From the NCBI RefSeq assembly GCF_040049195.1, contig NZ_JBDZDL010000001.1: a DNA stretch of 64,000 bases. One strand, given 5' to 3'. A program made the translations under genes and the position numbers. Below, piece after piece: positions 10,301 through 17,575 of this stretch. Under the pieces are notes generated by a model. The model saw only the letters and a list, made by a program, of their open reading frames with translations, was not told the DNA's origin and made no database searches. The first letter of the stretch is position 1. The number at the start of each line of letters is the position of its first letter. The stretch is from NCEH01 sp040049195. Lineage in GTDB: Bacteria > Pseudomonadota > Alphaproteobacteria > Rhizobiales > Xanthobacteraceae.

Positions 10301-10865
10301 TCTGGTCGTCGGCGATCAGCGCATAGACCAGCAGGACGCGATAGCTGAGGTCGTCGGGCACGAGCGCGATGGCCTTGCGGATCTCCGCGAGCGCGGCCTT
10401 GGGATTGCGTGCCTCGAGCGCCTTGTTGGCGGCGAGCGAGGGCGCCTGCGCCAGCACCTTGCTCTGGCTGCGCAGGCGGGCCGTGATCGTCGGGTCCTGG
10501 ACGCCGGCGGCGATGGCGTCTTTTGCCGCCGCGACCGATTCCGCGACATTGCCCTGGGCGTCGAGCGCATCCATGAGCAGAAGCCAGAGCCGGGCGACAT
10601 CGGGCCGAAGGCGCAGCGCCTCGCGCGCCTGGGTGGCGGCGGTGGCGTAGTCCTTGGCCTGATAGGCGGCGTACGCCTTGTCGGCGGCGGTCCATGCCGG
10701 CCCCACGAGGGCCGGCTCCTGAGCGAGCGCTGGGCTGTGGGCCACCAGTGCAATGCCGCTCACCGTCATCGCCAGCATGGCCGCGGCGGTGACCCTGCGC
10801 ATGCGTCCCATCGCCTGAAGACGCATGGGACGGCTGATCTCGGAGAGATGAATCGCGGTAGTCAT
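7398..10865 (-). CDS. NfrA-like TPR and outer-membrane polysaccharide export protein
   Basis: A 1155-residue exported protein. After a signal peptide ending near residue 49 (VAHSPALAQ) come long TPR-like helical repeats, then a C-terminal region (about 905-1155) rich in aromatic beta-strands (GGEVYWRPPGIGYRDGS, RWGHSYRVKPINDNL, AGAFVSY end). This resembles the C-terminal domain of the phage N4 adsorption protein NfrA. The TPR part holds three homologous modules with a 277-residue period. Cys pairs spaced C-x8-C at 311/320 and 588/597 close the first two. TPR plus outer-membrane barrel is also the plan of BcsC and AlgK/AlgE, so export of the polymer made by the upstream genes is the likely job. 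Starts at residues 14 or 19 are also possible. It is the last gene of the locus before the diguanylate cyclase. Confidence 0.85.
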   Translation of the reverse strand: MTTAIHLSEISRPMRLQAMGRMRRVTAAAMLAMTVSGIALVAHSPALAQEPALVGPAWTAADKAYAAYQAKDYATAATQAREALRLRPDVARLWLLLMDALDAQGNVAESVAAAKDAIAAGVQDPTITARLRSQSKVLAQAPSLAANKALEARNPKAALAEIRKAIALVPDDLSYRVLLVYALIADDQIEAAEQAATAAIAVDPKSFLPQVLRGYLRERLGRINEANQDFDSALTDEVLTGPDARDVRLVIADAAIAAGNPRRALKILDPLGDTQDPAVKARRDAASAQDATPSIVPKDAFKTLPVPYQKCRDTPYGPACTLVPATTPPGAGGVANPGFKAADEAYKAYADGNYALAEKRIREALAVSPSNAAWRRLLIDTLERSNQFAALDAAIGEAIAAGEDDPALLGLRGMAQTRLGEPSAVLALKQMAEKNPKAAVESAKKAVQQAPHAMVFRIVLIQALMAAGQTKEAAAAAASAVEEDENDVLPRILRAYLLQATGNRAGAVQDFDKVLASNVLTDQEILNYSLIAANAALAAGKPDDAIKILKALDDVKNADVESFRKTAEAMLANPNRQRPALVAPVPLCQSTNYGIICSVFAGGTNAGSGVPSDPGYEAADASIRALKARNYTLAISEARRAVDLSPRNVTYRQFLINALSTAGRTAEAEAASTQAIAAFPGETTLVVQRGYLRQRLGRYGGAASDFAAALRSGRLPANDVRGVRLALVDAYMGAKDPQAALDALAPLGRERSYDVVARRGFALQALGRHEEALEAFEFAYRLARTPTDRANIASAVIGELVALGRKDEAKARFQQALATGELRAMQPLDVAYLANQAGDTATAYKYFHQVDSTTGLRRGIVLVDAAYAAKHEYQNAESAALFKRAIDANADGALPLPAQTVFGLRREVGELERTWGAYASVSYGAVGVMPASPLAPPPVGGHTIQAGGEVYWRPPGIGYRDGSIFEVFGRVFTTLYAQNGGPTGVDTMQGSVGVRWKPLKDQNLVLEASRLFPIGTYSRNDWLLRAAYSNGEGSDLRVDVNDWNYWQFYADTNYYVELPESVSSFEFRWGHSYRVKPINDNLIVTPFLAIGGAYDSILDTPGTLGAGPGVNLRWWFREDKYTAPMSYVDLTAQYRFKLAGDSRGEGLFAGAFVSY

Positions 10866-10882
10866 GACGCTACCGTCGGATA

Positions 10883-10909
10883 TTAAGGTTAAATCACAGT
10901 TAAGGTTAA
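10883..10909 (-). promoter_or_regulatory. Two direct copies of TTAAGGTTAA upstream of the NfrA-like gene
   Basis: The 10-base sequence TTAAGGTTAA occurs at 10883-10892 and again at 10900-10909, 17 bases apart start to start and 18-44 bases upstream of the predicted start codon. Direct repeats this close to a gene start are typical of activator or repressor sites. The regulator is unknown. Confidence 0.4.
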
Positions 10910-11007
10910 TCGAAACGAACGAATTGGCGCTATTTTCTTAGATTAACTTTTGTTAAATACAAAATTTACTTCTTGGAAAGAGATTGTTTAGGAAGGGTAA
11001 GGGTCTC

Positions 11008-11038
11008 GTTTACAAAGCGTAAACCGGTATTTACAAAG
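11008..11038 (-). promoter_or_regulatory. Phased TTTACAAAG repeats containing a GTTTAC/GTAAAC dyad
   Basis: TTTACAAAG occurs at 11009-11017 and 11030-11038, exactly 21 bases apart (two helical turns). The first copy overlaps the inverted repeat GTTTAC-AAAGC-GTAAAC at 11008-11024. The helical phasing and dyad suggest an operator bound by a dimer or pair of dimers upstream of the NfrA-like gene. No protein can be assigned. Confidence 0.4.
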
Positions 11039-11159
11039 AGTGAATGAATGCGGCAGTGCTGGCGTACACGCGGCGCCCGCTTCAGCAGCGGACACCCGCC
11101 CGCAGGAATGAGCAGGCACAGGCACGCGCGCCGGTTCGCGCGGGTGCGCACGCCGTTGC

Positions 11160-11183
11160 GCCGAGCCCCGGACCGGGCTCGGC
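11160..11183 (-). terminator. Hairpin ending the alg-like operon
   Basis: GCCGAGCCC and GGGCTCGGC form a perfect 9-bp stem with a 6-base loop, 47 bases beyond the stop of the AlgX-like gene. There is no T-run. It probably separates the six-gene operon from the NfrA-like gene, which would then need its own promoter. Confidence 0.5.
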
Positions 11184-11229
11184 GGGACGGGATGCCGGCC
11201 CGTCGCGGTCTAAAGCTGCAAGCGCTCTC

Positions 11230-12216
11230 TCAACGCCCGATCGCGGCGACCATGCGGTCGCGCCACACCTGCGGGGCCACGATGGAGGGCGCATCCCATT
11301 GGCCGGTCGCGTCCGGGCCGCTCTGGAACTGTCCTTCGTTGAACTGCCACACGATCACCTGCGGCGGCTGCTTGGCGAAGCCGGGAGAGCCGACATATTG
11401 CAGGAAGGTGAACCACGGTCCGATATTGCCCACGTTCCAGGTCAGCGACACCGGCCGGTCGAGGGCGTTCGAGAGTTTCTGCGGGAAGCCGAGATAGGGC
11501 TGGACGAAGCTGTTGCCCACCACGTGCACCGGGGCGGGCGCGGCATCCAGAAGGCCCTTCTTGTCCTCGGGGGAAATGCGCACGGTGTAGAGGTCCGGCC
11601 CCACGGCCTTCTGCTGGTCCGGCGAGAGGAAGCGCTGGGCGAGATCGCCGAGATTGCGCTGGGTCACCCATTCGCCCAGCTTGTCGCCGGTGCCGGCGGC
11701 GCCGGACAGTTTCACGCTCGCCTTGATCACCTTGGCCACCGCATCCGCGGCGGCTTCGGCGGACCAGGCGGTCCAATGATAGTCGGCCCGGAAAAAGATG
11801 GTCTGCTTTCCGGTTTCCACCGATTTCAGGGCCGGCCGCAGGTCGATCGCCTCAAGCCCGTTCTGCTTCAGCTGGGCGAGGATGAAATCATAGCGCGCCT
11901 TCACCTCGGCGGAGACCGCGGTGCCGTCGGGCAGCTTGTCGGGATAGAAGGTGGCCTTCAACGGCACCACCACCGGCACCAGCAGGATATTGCGCGCCGC
12001 GAGCCGGTCCTTGGTGTCCTTGATCAGCTGCACCACGCTCTGGATGGCGGCGGAATTCGAGGTGGTGAGGCTTTCCCACCCCGGGAACAGCCAGCCGCCC
12101 TTGCCCATGATGATGATCGGCCCGTCGGCGGCCCGCGCCGGAAGGCCGGGCAGGGCGGCGCCCGCGAGCAAAGCGGCGGCGGCGAGGAGGGCGCGGCGGC
12201 GCGTGACGAGCGTCAT
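11230..12216 (-). CDS. AlgX/AlgJ-like SGNH O-acetylation protein (second copy)
   Basis: A 328-residue exported protein. Its N-terminus, TLVTRRRALLAAAALLAGAALPG, looks like a Tat-type signal peptide. The body resembles the SGNH-hydrolase-like domain of AlgX/AlgJ: MGKGGWLFPGWES near 37, ADYHW with D145 and H147, and GNSF with the candidate nucleophile Ser236. The usual GDS is GNS here, so the oxyanion or acid residue may differ. AlgJ/AlgX proteins transfer acetyl groups to polysaccharide in the periplasm. The ATG at 12216 overlaps the previous gene's stop (ATGA), which implies translational coupling, and a GAAAGGGA site precedes it. The longer frame to 12285 is discounted. Confidence 0.82.
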   Translation of the reverse strand: MTLVTRRRALLAAAALLAGAALPGLPARAADGPIIIMGKGGWLFPGWESLTTSNSAAIQSVVQLIKDTKDRLAARNILLVPVVVPLKATFYPDKLPDGTAVSAEVKARYDFILAQLKQNGLEAIDLRPALKSVETGKQTIFFRADYHWTAWSAEAAADAVAKVIKASVKLSGAAGTGDKLGEWVTQRNLGDLAQRFLSPDQQKAVGPDLYTVRISPEDKKGLLDAAPAPVHVVGNSFVQPYLGFPQKLSNALDRPVSLTWNVGNIGPWFTFLQYVGSPGFAKQPPQVIVWQFNEGQFQSGPDATGQWDAPSIVAPQVWRDRMVAAIGR

Positions 12217-13292
12217 GGAAGGTCCCTTTCGAGATAACGCCGTTCGGCATCGGTGAGAGGCTGGGTCAAGGCGCGAACCGGCCATTCCCAGACAACAAGC
12301 TTGGTGCGCGGAAGCAGGTCGGCATGGCGCTCCAGCAAATCAAGGATGGCGCCGGCAAAACCGCCGCCCGCGAGGCTGCGCTGGACCACTTCGCGTGCAA
12401 GCGCGGCCTGCAATTGCTCAAGGAAGCCCGAGTTCAGGGAATAGGATGAGCCCGCCAGGATTATGGCGGGCGCCGGGACATCGTCGAGCAGCCCGCCGGA
12501 CCTTGTCAGGGTCGCGGAGATATCGCGGACGTCGTCGGGCGCCGGGCCGAAAATCTCGGCGGTGCGCTCGAGGTTTGCAAGCCGCATGAGATCGCCGGGG
12601 CGGGGATGAAGCGGCCCTTCGGCGAGGGTCACCGGGGTCGTTCCCGCGCCCAGAATGGACTTGGCGATCGCCGCCACCTGTCCCGCGGCGAAGCCGGCGC
12701 CCGTGGCGTTCCAATGGGTGTCGGTGCGCAGGAAGCCCGGTGTCGGCCAGTTGAGCGCGAGGTTCGCCTGTCGCAACCCGGTGCCTTCCGAATTGCCGCG
12801 CCAGGAGGCGAACCGGTTGCGGGCTTGCTCCGCCACCGCCAGGCCGCAGGTTTTTCCGTGGGCCAGGTCCACCTTGTCCGGCACCGGAAGCACCACCAGC
12901 GCGACGCCGCGCTTGGCGAGGTCGGCGGCGATCTTGCGCGCGAGCTTCACGCGGTCGGCGAGGAAGGCGTCGCCGCCGCGCACTTCCAGGGTTTCCTCGG
13001 CAAGGAACAGCCATTCCGGACAGCCGGCGCGCACCTGGGGACCGGCATCGCCGATCAAGGCATAGAGCGCACCCGCCACCGCGCCGTCCAGCGCCTCGCT
13101 GTGCGGCACGCCGGTGGCGAAGGTGCGGTCGAACGCGGCGGTGAATTGCCCGTTGAGCAGCGTGGAGACGGTGAGCGGGGCATAGGCGGCGCGTGCCTTT
13201 TCGCTCCACAGATGCGGCAGGCTGCCCGCCATGCCGGCGAAGCAGACCAGCAGGAAGGCCGCGGCGTAGACGAGGTGGAGTTTCGCGCGCAT
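12213..13292 (-). CDS. AlgJ-like polysaccharide O-acetyltransferase (first copy)
   Basis: A 359-residue protein with an N-terminal signal anchor (LVYAAAFLLVCFAGMAG) and a periplasmic SGNH-like domain. Catalytic-type residues are visible: LRTDTHWNATGAG with D191 and H193, and LAGSSYSLN with the nucleophile Ser at 282/283. CPEWLFLAEE near 91 is the WLF motif of the family. The role should be acetyl transfer onto the nascent polymer, receiving acetyl groups passed across the membrane by the AlgI-like protein encoded just upstream. The gap to that gene is 15 bases; the next gene overlaps by 4. Confidence 0.87.
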   Translation of the reverse strand: MRAKLHLVYAAAFLLVCFAGMAGSLPHLWSEKARAAYAPLTVSTLLNGQFTAAFDRTFATGVPHSEALDGAVAGALYALIGDAGPQVRAGCPEWLFLAEETLEVRGGDAFLADRVKLARKIAADLAKRGVALVVLPVPDKVDLAHGKTCGLAVAEQARNRFASWRGNSEGTGLRQANLALNWPTPGFLRTDTHWNATGAGFAAGQVAAIAKSILGAGTTPVTLAEGPLHPRPGDLMRLANLERTAEIFGPAPDDVRDISATLTRSGGLLDDVPAPAIILAGSSYSLNSGFLEQLQAALAREVVQRSLAGGGFAGAILDLLERHADLLPRTKLVVWEWPVRALTQPLTDAERRYLERDLP

Positions 13293-13307
13293 GGCCGTCT
13301 CCCTCCC

Positions 13308-14693
13308 TCAGAACTGGAAATACAGGAAGGGCACGACCGTGCGCCCTTGCAGCACGAACACCGCCACCAGCCACAGCGGCAACGCCGCCCAGAGCCGCAC
13401 GACGCTGCCGAAGCGCGCCGCCGGTGCGCTGAACCGGCCGATCAGCGGCACATACACCATGACGATGCCCAGCAGCAGCGTGGCGATGATGGTGGGATGC
13501 AGCGTGGCCAGGAATTCCTGCGAGGGCGCCATGCCGTTGGCCCCGGTGAGGCCGTGGAGCGCCACCGCGAATTCATCCCAGGTCTGGGCGCGGAACAGCA
13601 GCCAGCCGAACATCACGAACAGCAGCGTCGTCACATGGCCGAGCACCGCCGGCGCCTTGGGCAGGCCGGCCGCCGACGCGAGCCGCAGGGCCATGAGGCC
13701 GAGCCCGTGCCACAGGCCCCAGACCAGGAAGGTCCAGCTCGCCCCGTGCCACAGGCCGCCGAGGCCCATGGTGATGAGCAGGTTCACGCACTGCCGCCGC
13801 AGCCCGCCGCGATTGCCGCCGAGCGGGATGTAGAGATAGTCGCGCAGCCAGGAGGACAAGGAGATGTGCCAGCGCCGCCAGAATTCCGCGAGCGTGATGG
13901 AGAGATAGGGATTGTCGAAATTCTCGTGGAATTTCAGCCCCACCATCAGGCCAAGCCCGATCGCCATGGAGCTGTAGCCGGCGAAATCGAAATAGAGCTG
14001 CAACGTATAGCCGAGCACCGCCAGTGCCACGTCCGCCGCGCTTGGATGGCTGAGCGAATATCCCGCGTCCACCATCGGTGCGAGGGTATCGGCGATCAGC
14101 ACCTTCTGGGCGAAGCCGAGCATGAAGCGCTCCACCCCGATGGCGAATTCGGCCCGGTCGAAGGCGCGCGCGTGCAGGCGCTCCGCCACCCATTGGTAGC
14201 GCACCACGGGACCCGCCACGAGGTGGCCGAACATGGACTGATAGGTGGCGTAATTGATGAAGCTGCGCTCCGCCGGCACGGTGCCGCGATACACGTCCAC
14301 CGAATAGGAGATGGCGCCGAAGACGAAGAAGGAGAGGCCGATCGGCAGCAGAATCGCCTGCCAGCCGGTGAGCGGCGCGCCGAACGCGATGGCGGTGCCG
14401 ACGAACAGATTGGCGTATTTGAACCAGATCAGCGCCGCCAGCGGACCGACGATGGCCACGAACAGCGGCCATCCGCGCTCATGGTCCGCCCGCCGGGCGA
14501 TCCACAGGCCGGTGACCCAGGACCAGATGGCGATGCCGACGATGAGGGGCAGGAAATCCACCCGCCACCAGGCATAGAACAGCCAGGAGAAGCCGAGCAG
14601 CGTCACATTGCGCCAGCGTGCCGGGGTCAGGCCGTAGGCGACCAGGAACACCGGCAGGAAGAGGAAGATGAAGCTGTCGCTGGCGAAGACCAT
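13308..14693 (-). CDS. AlgI-like MBOAT membrane O-acyltransferase
   Basis: A 461-residue polytopic membrane protein of the MBOAT family. It starts with SDSFIFLFLPVFLVAYGLTP, typical of AlgI/PatA-type proteins. Diagnostic motifs are LYFDFAGYSSMAIG (about 233-246), FWRRWHISLSSWLRDYLYIP (271-290) and GLGGLWHGASWTFLVWGLWHG (310-330), with conserved histidines at 276, 316 and 329. Such proteins move acetyl groups from a cytoplasmic donor to periplasmic acetyltransferases. It lies between the AlgF-like and AlgJ-like genes, as expected for an acetylation module. The polymer it serves is unlikely to be alginate, because no mannuronate genes (alg8, algD, algG) are present in the window. Confidence 0.92.
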   Translation of the reverse strand: MVFASDSFIFLFLPVFLVAYGLTPARWRNVTLLGFSWLFYAWWRVDFLPLIVGIAIWSWVTGLWIARRADHERGWPLFVAIVGPLAALIWFKYANLFVGTAIAFGAPLTGWQAILLPIGLSFFVFGAISYSVDVYRGTVPAERSFINYATYQSMFGHLVAGPVVRYQWVAERLHARAFDRAEFAIGVERFMLGFAQKVLIADTLAPMVDAGYSLSHPSAADVALAVLGYTLQLYFDFAGYSSMAIGLGLMVGLKFHENFDNPYLSITLAEFWRRWHISLSSWLRDYLYIPLGGNRGGLRRQCVNLLITMGLGGLWHGASWTFLVWGLWHGLGLMALRLASAAGLPKAPAVLGHVTTLLFVMFGWLLFRAQTWDEFAVALHGLTGANGMAPSQEFLATLHPTIIATLLLGIVMVYVPLIGRFSAPAARFGSVVRLWAALPLWLVAVFVLQGRTVVPFLYFQF

Positions 14694-14717
14694 TGCGGAC
14701 TGACAGTCCTTTCGCGA

Positions 14718-15404
14718 TCAGTTGGCGGGGCCGCGATAGGGTTCGGTCTCGTCGTTCTGGCCGGCGAGCACGGGCGCCTGCGCGGTGCCCACCAGGAACA
14801 GGCTGTAATGATCCCCGGCCTTCAGCGGCGGCAGCTTGAGCGGCGCGGAGACCGCATCCCCGCAGCGCCCGACGAGGCTGGCCTCCACCGGATTGATCGC
14901 CCGCTGGCGGCTCGCCATGGGAGGCACCGCATCGAACACGGTGGGCCCGTCGGCCACGGCGAGCGTGGCGGTGCAGCCGGGCGCGAGCGCGTAGAAGCGC
15001 AGCATGGCTTTCAGATCGTCCCGGCCCTCGGTGGAATCCGCCAGCGCTTCCAGGCGGAAGCCGGCGCCTTCTCGCAGCAGAACCAGGGTGGAGAAACCAT
15101 CGGCCGCGGGGCTCGCGGCGCCGGAGACCGGCTTGCCGTCCGCGGTGACCGAGACCGGCTTTCCGCCCGGCACCACGCGATAAACGCTCGCGCGCGGGCC
15201 GTCGGGGCCGAGGGTGGCCTTCGCGCCTTCGCCCAGCCCCACCACGAGCGCCGCATCGGTGGGATTGAGCACCCGCACGAAGGCCGAGCCGGCCGGCGGC
15301 TTGGCCGCGTACAGCCGCGCAAGCGGCGTCGCCTGGGCGAACGCCTCGCCGGCCACCAGGGTCAGGAGGGTGGTGAGAAGTGCGGTGGTCGGAACACGGG
15401 TCAT
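14718..15404 (-). CDS. AlgF-like periplasmic acetylation accessory protein
   Basis: A 228-residue secreted protein with a signal peptide cut near AFAQA. The mature part starts LARLYAAKPPAGSAFVRVLNPTD, the pattern of AlgF-family proteins (beta-sandwich, often with a second similar domain; here GRCGDAVSAPLKLPPLKAGDHYSLFLVG). AlgF is needed for alginate O-acetylation together with AlgI and AlgJ, possibly as an acetyl-carrier adaptor. The ATG at 15404 was preferred over the frame-extending ATG at 15419 because GGGAT lies at a suitable distance and the signal peptide then begins cleanly. It follows the glycosyltransferase gene by 28 bases. Confidence 0.82.
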   Translation of the reverse strand: MTRVPTTALLTTLLTLVAGEAFAQATPLARLYAAKPPAGSAFVRVLNPTDAALVVGLGEGAKATLGPDGPRASVYRVVPGGKPVSVTADGKPVSGAASPAADGFSTLVLLREGAGFRLEALADSTEGRDDLKAMLRFYALAPGCTATLAVADGPTVFDAVPPMASRQRAINPVEASLVGRCGDAVSAPLKLPPLKAGDHYSLFLVGTAQAPVLAGQNDETEPYRGPAN

Positions 15405-15432
15405 CGAACGACATCCCATCTGGAGGGGCGGG

Positions 15433-17550
15433 TCATACGGCGGCCAATTGCTCGAACCGACGCCGCTGTTCCGCCTGCGCGGTCTCGACGGCCTCGCGGG
15501 TGACGACGCCCCGCGCGACCAGATGGTCGCCGATGCGCCCGTCGCGCTCTGGACGATAGTCTTCCATGGCGGCGTCGAAGGCGGAGCGCTGCAGGAGGCC
15601 CTGCTCGATCAGCAGGTCGCCCAGCAGGGGCACGCTGCCCTTTTCGCTCGTCTCGAAGGTGTCTCCCTGTTCGGTCAGCAGGCGCAGGGCGGCGGCGATC
15701 TCGCTTTCGCGCGCGATCATCTGCTCGGGCGTGCCGCCGAGGGCCGGGGCGAGCGCAGCGAGGACCTCCGGCTTCAGCGGGCCGCCGACGGCGATGCGCG
15801 GCACGCCGTCCTCGGCGCCGAGGAAGATGAAGCGGTGGCGCACGCACAGGCCGAGATCGACCTGGCGGCCGAACCGGCGCACGGTCGCGGCATCGATATG
15901 GGCGCGCGGCAGGTCCGATTGCGCGGAAATCGCCTCCGCCAGGGTTTCGTCGTCCAGCCAGCCCTGGAAGATCAGCAGCCGGCCGAGGGGAATGTCGCGC
16001 TCAGCCTGGAGCGTAAGGGCATGTTCCAGGCGGGCTTCGTCCAGCACCTGCCAGGACATCAGCAGGTCCCCCAGGCGCCGGCGGCGCAGCAGCAGTTCGT
16101 CGGCGGTGGGGAAGGCGTGCATGGTCTTGTCCCATGTCACGGCCTGCCCGAACAGCGAGGTCTGGATGAAGATGCGCCAGGCGCGCAGCGTCGCCATGAA
16201 GTTCACGGCGTTGCACACCACGAGGCGCGGCACCGAGAGCACGGCCTGCTGCCAGCCGTAGAGGCGCCAGACGAAATAGGCGCGCTGGCTGATGCGCAGC
16301 AGCAGCGCGAACGTGTTGAACCACAGGATGTAGAGGATCCAGCTGTTCTCGGTGAACAGCGGCGGGTAGCGCAGGGTCCAGGCCCCCATCTCGGCGGCGA
16401 TGTAGAAGCCGACGAAATTCAGCACCAGGAAGTAGGCCAGCGTGCTGACGATGGAGGTGACGATGGACTTGCGGTCGCGCACCAGCAGATATTTCGTCGC
16501 GAGCGAGCCAGGCCAGCCCTGCTGGCGCCAGCTCTGCAGGGCGATGCCCAGCGTCCAGCGGGCGCGCTGGCGATAGGCGGCGCGGAACGTATCGGGGAAG
16601 TATTCGCGCACGCACAAAGGCATGTCCAGGGTGGTGGTGTGCACCCCGCTGCCCAGCCAGGAATAGCGCTTCACCTGGTATTTCACCGGAAAGCGCACGA
16701 AGATGGACCGCATGCCGAGGCGCGACAGGCGCATGCCGATGTCGTAGTCCTCGGTCACGCTTTCGGTGTTGAAGGGGCGGTTGTTATTGGTGTCGCAGAG
16801 CGCCTGCAGCGCGCGGCGCGAGAAGCCTGTGCCGACGCCCGCCGACGGCACCATGCCGGAGATGCTCTCGCGCACCGGCAGGTCCTTGGCGTGCCATTCG
16901 GCGAATTCGTCCATATAGGTGCCGGCGACCAGCTCGAACCATTCGCGTTCCAGCGAGATCACCGGCAGCTGGATCAGGTCCTTGCGCGGGATCAGATAGT
17001 TGAACAGCCGCATTTCCAGCGGGTGGGTCACGTCCTCGCTGTCGTGCAGGATCACCCCGGTGAACTCGATGCCCTTTTCCTGCTCATAGAGGAAAATGGC
17101 CTGCACCACCCAGTTGAGGCAGTCGGCCTTGGAGGTGGGGCCGGGATGGGGCACTTCCACGCGCTGCAATTGCTTGATGCGCCGGCGCATGCGCTCGACT
17201 TCCACGATGGTGGCGGCATCGTTGGGATAGGTGCCGACGAAGATCGTGTAATCGCGATAGTCGAGCGTATCGACTAGCGTCTCCAGCATGCCGGCGATCA
17301 CGTCCGCTTCCAGCCACGCCGGGATCATGATGGCGAACGGCTGCTCGGGCCGTTCCAGCAATTGCTCGACGGTGAGCGGGCGATAGACGCGCTTGATGGT
17401 GAGCGCGCGATAGGTTTCGCGCACCCAGAAATAGATGTCGATGAACAGGTCATCCAGACTGGAAATCAGGATGATGATCGCCACCACGGCGGCGACCCAT
17501 TCCAGGGCCGCGTAATAATCCGCGGCTCCGTAGGTGAGAAGATAGGCCAT
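15433..17550 (-). CDS. NfrB-like family 2 glycosyltransferase with C-terminal MshEN-type c-di-GMP domains
   Basis: A 705-residue inner-membrane synthase. One hydrophobic helix (about 19-40) precedes the GT-A domain, which has the metal-binding HDSED (about 170-173), the catalytic TED (266-268) and QRARW (QxxRW, 328-332). Two hydrophobic stretches follow (361-388, 403-430). From about 490 the C-terminus reads RRLGDLLMSWQVLDEARLEH, then after the spacer LGRLLIFQGWLDDETLAEAI, which matches the bipartite MshEN c-di-GMP motif. A weaker second copy lies at about 642-695 (LLGDLLIEQGLL, RIGDHLVARGVV). NfrB, which makes a c-di-GMP-dependent glycan in E. coli, has this plan. The ATG at 17550 is preferred over GTG 17553. 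It sits directly after the BcsB-like gene. Confidence 0.9.
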   Translation of the reverse strand: MAYLLTYGAADYYAALEWVAAVVAIIILISSLDDLFIDIYFWVRETYRALTIKRVYRPLTVEQLLERPEQPFAIMIPAWLEADVIAGMLETLVDTLDYRDYTIFVGTYPNDAATIVEVERMRRRIKQLQRVEVPHPGPTSKADCLNWVVQAIFLYEQEKGIEFTGVILHDSEDVTHPLEMRLFNYLIPRKDLIQLPVISLEREWFELVAGTYMDEFAEWHAKDLPVRESISGMVPSAGVGTGFSRRALQALCDTNNNRPFNTESVTEDYDIGMRLSRLGMRSIFVRFPVKYQVKRYSWLGSGVHTTTLDMPLCVREYFPDTFRAAYRQRARWTLGIALQSWRQQGWPGSLATKYLLVRDRKSIVTSIVSTLAYFLVLNFVGFYIAAEMGAWTLRYPPLFTENSWILYILWFNTFALLLRISQRAYFVWRLYGWQQAVLSVPRLVVCNAVNFMATLRAWRIFIQTSLFGQAVTWDKTMHAFPTADELLLRRRRLGDLLMSWQVLDEARLEHALTLQAERDIPLGRLLIFQGWLDDETLAEAISAQSDLPRAHIDAATVRRFGRQVDLGLCVRHRFIFLGAEDGVPRIAVGGPLKPEVLAALAPALGGTPEQMIARESEIAAALRLLTEQGDTFETSEKGSVPLLGDLLIEQGLLQRSAFDAAMEDYRPERDGRIGDHLVARGVVTREAVETAQAEQRRRFEQLAAV

Positions 17551-17575
17551 CACGCCACGCCGCCTTGGTCAGGCA

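Larger units (their letters stand above)
10866..11229. other. Control region between the alg-like operon and the NfrA-like gene
   Basis: This 364-base gap has two parts. Bases 11044-11229 are GC-rich and hold a terminator hairpin. Bases 10866-11043 are strikingly AT-rich for this genome and hold two sets of repeats, described separately. The AT-rich half directly abuts the NfrA-like start, so it should be that gene's promoter region. No small gene was seen. Confidence 0.65.

Noticed and set aside
12606..15503. Plus-strand open frame of 965 codons opposite algJ/algI/algF-like genes
   Set aside because: Spans three real minus-strand genes and their junctions; composition is that of high-GC antisense.
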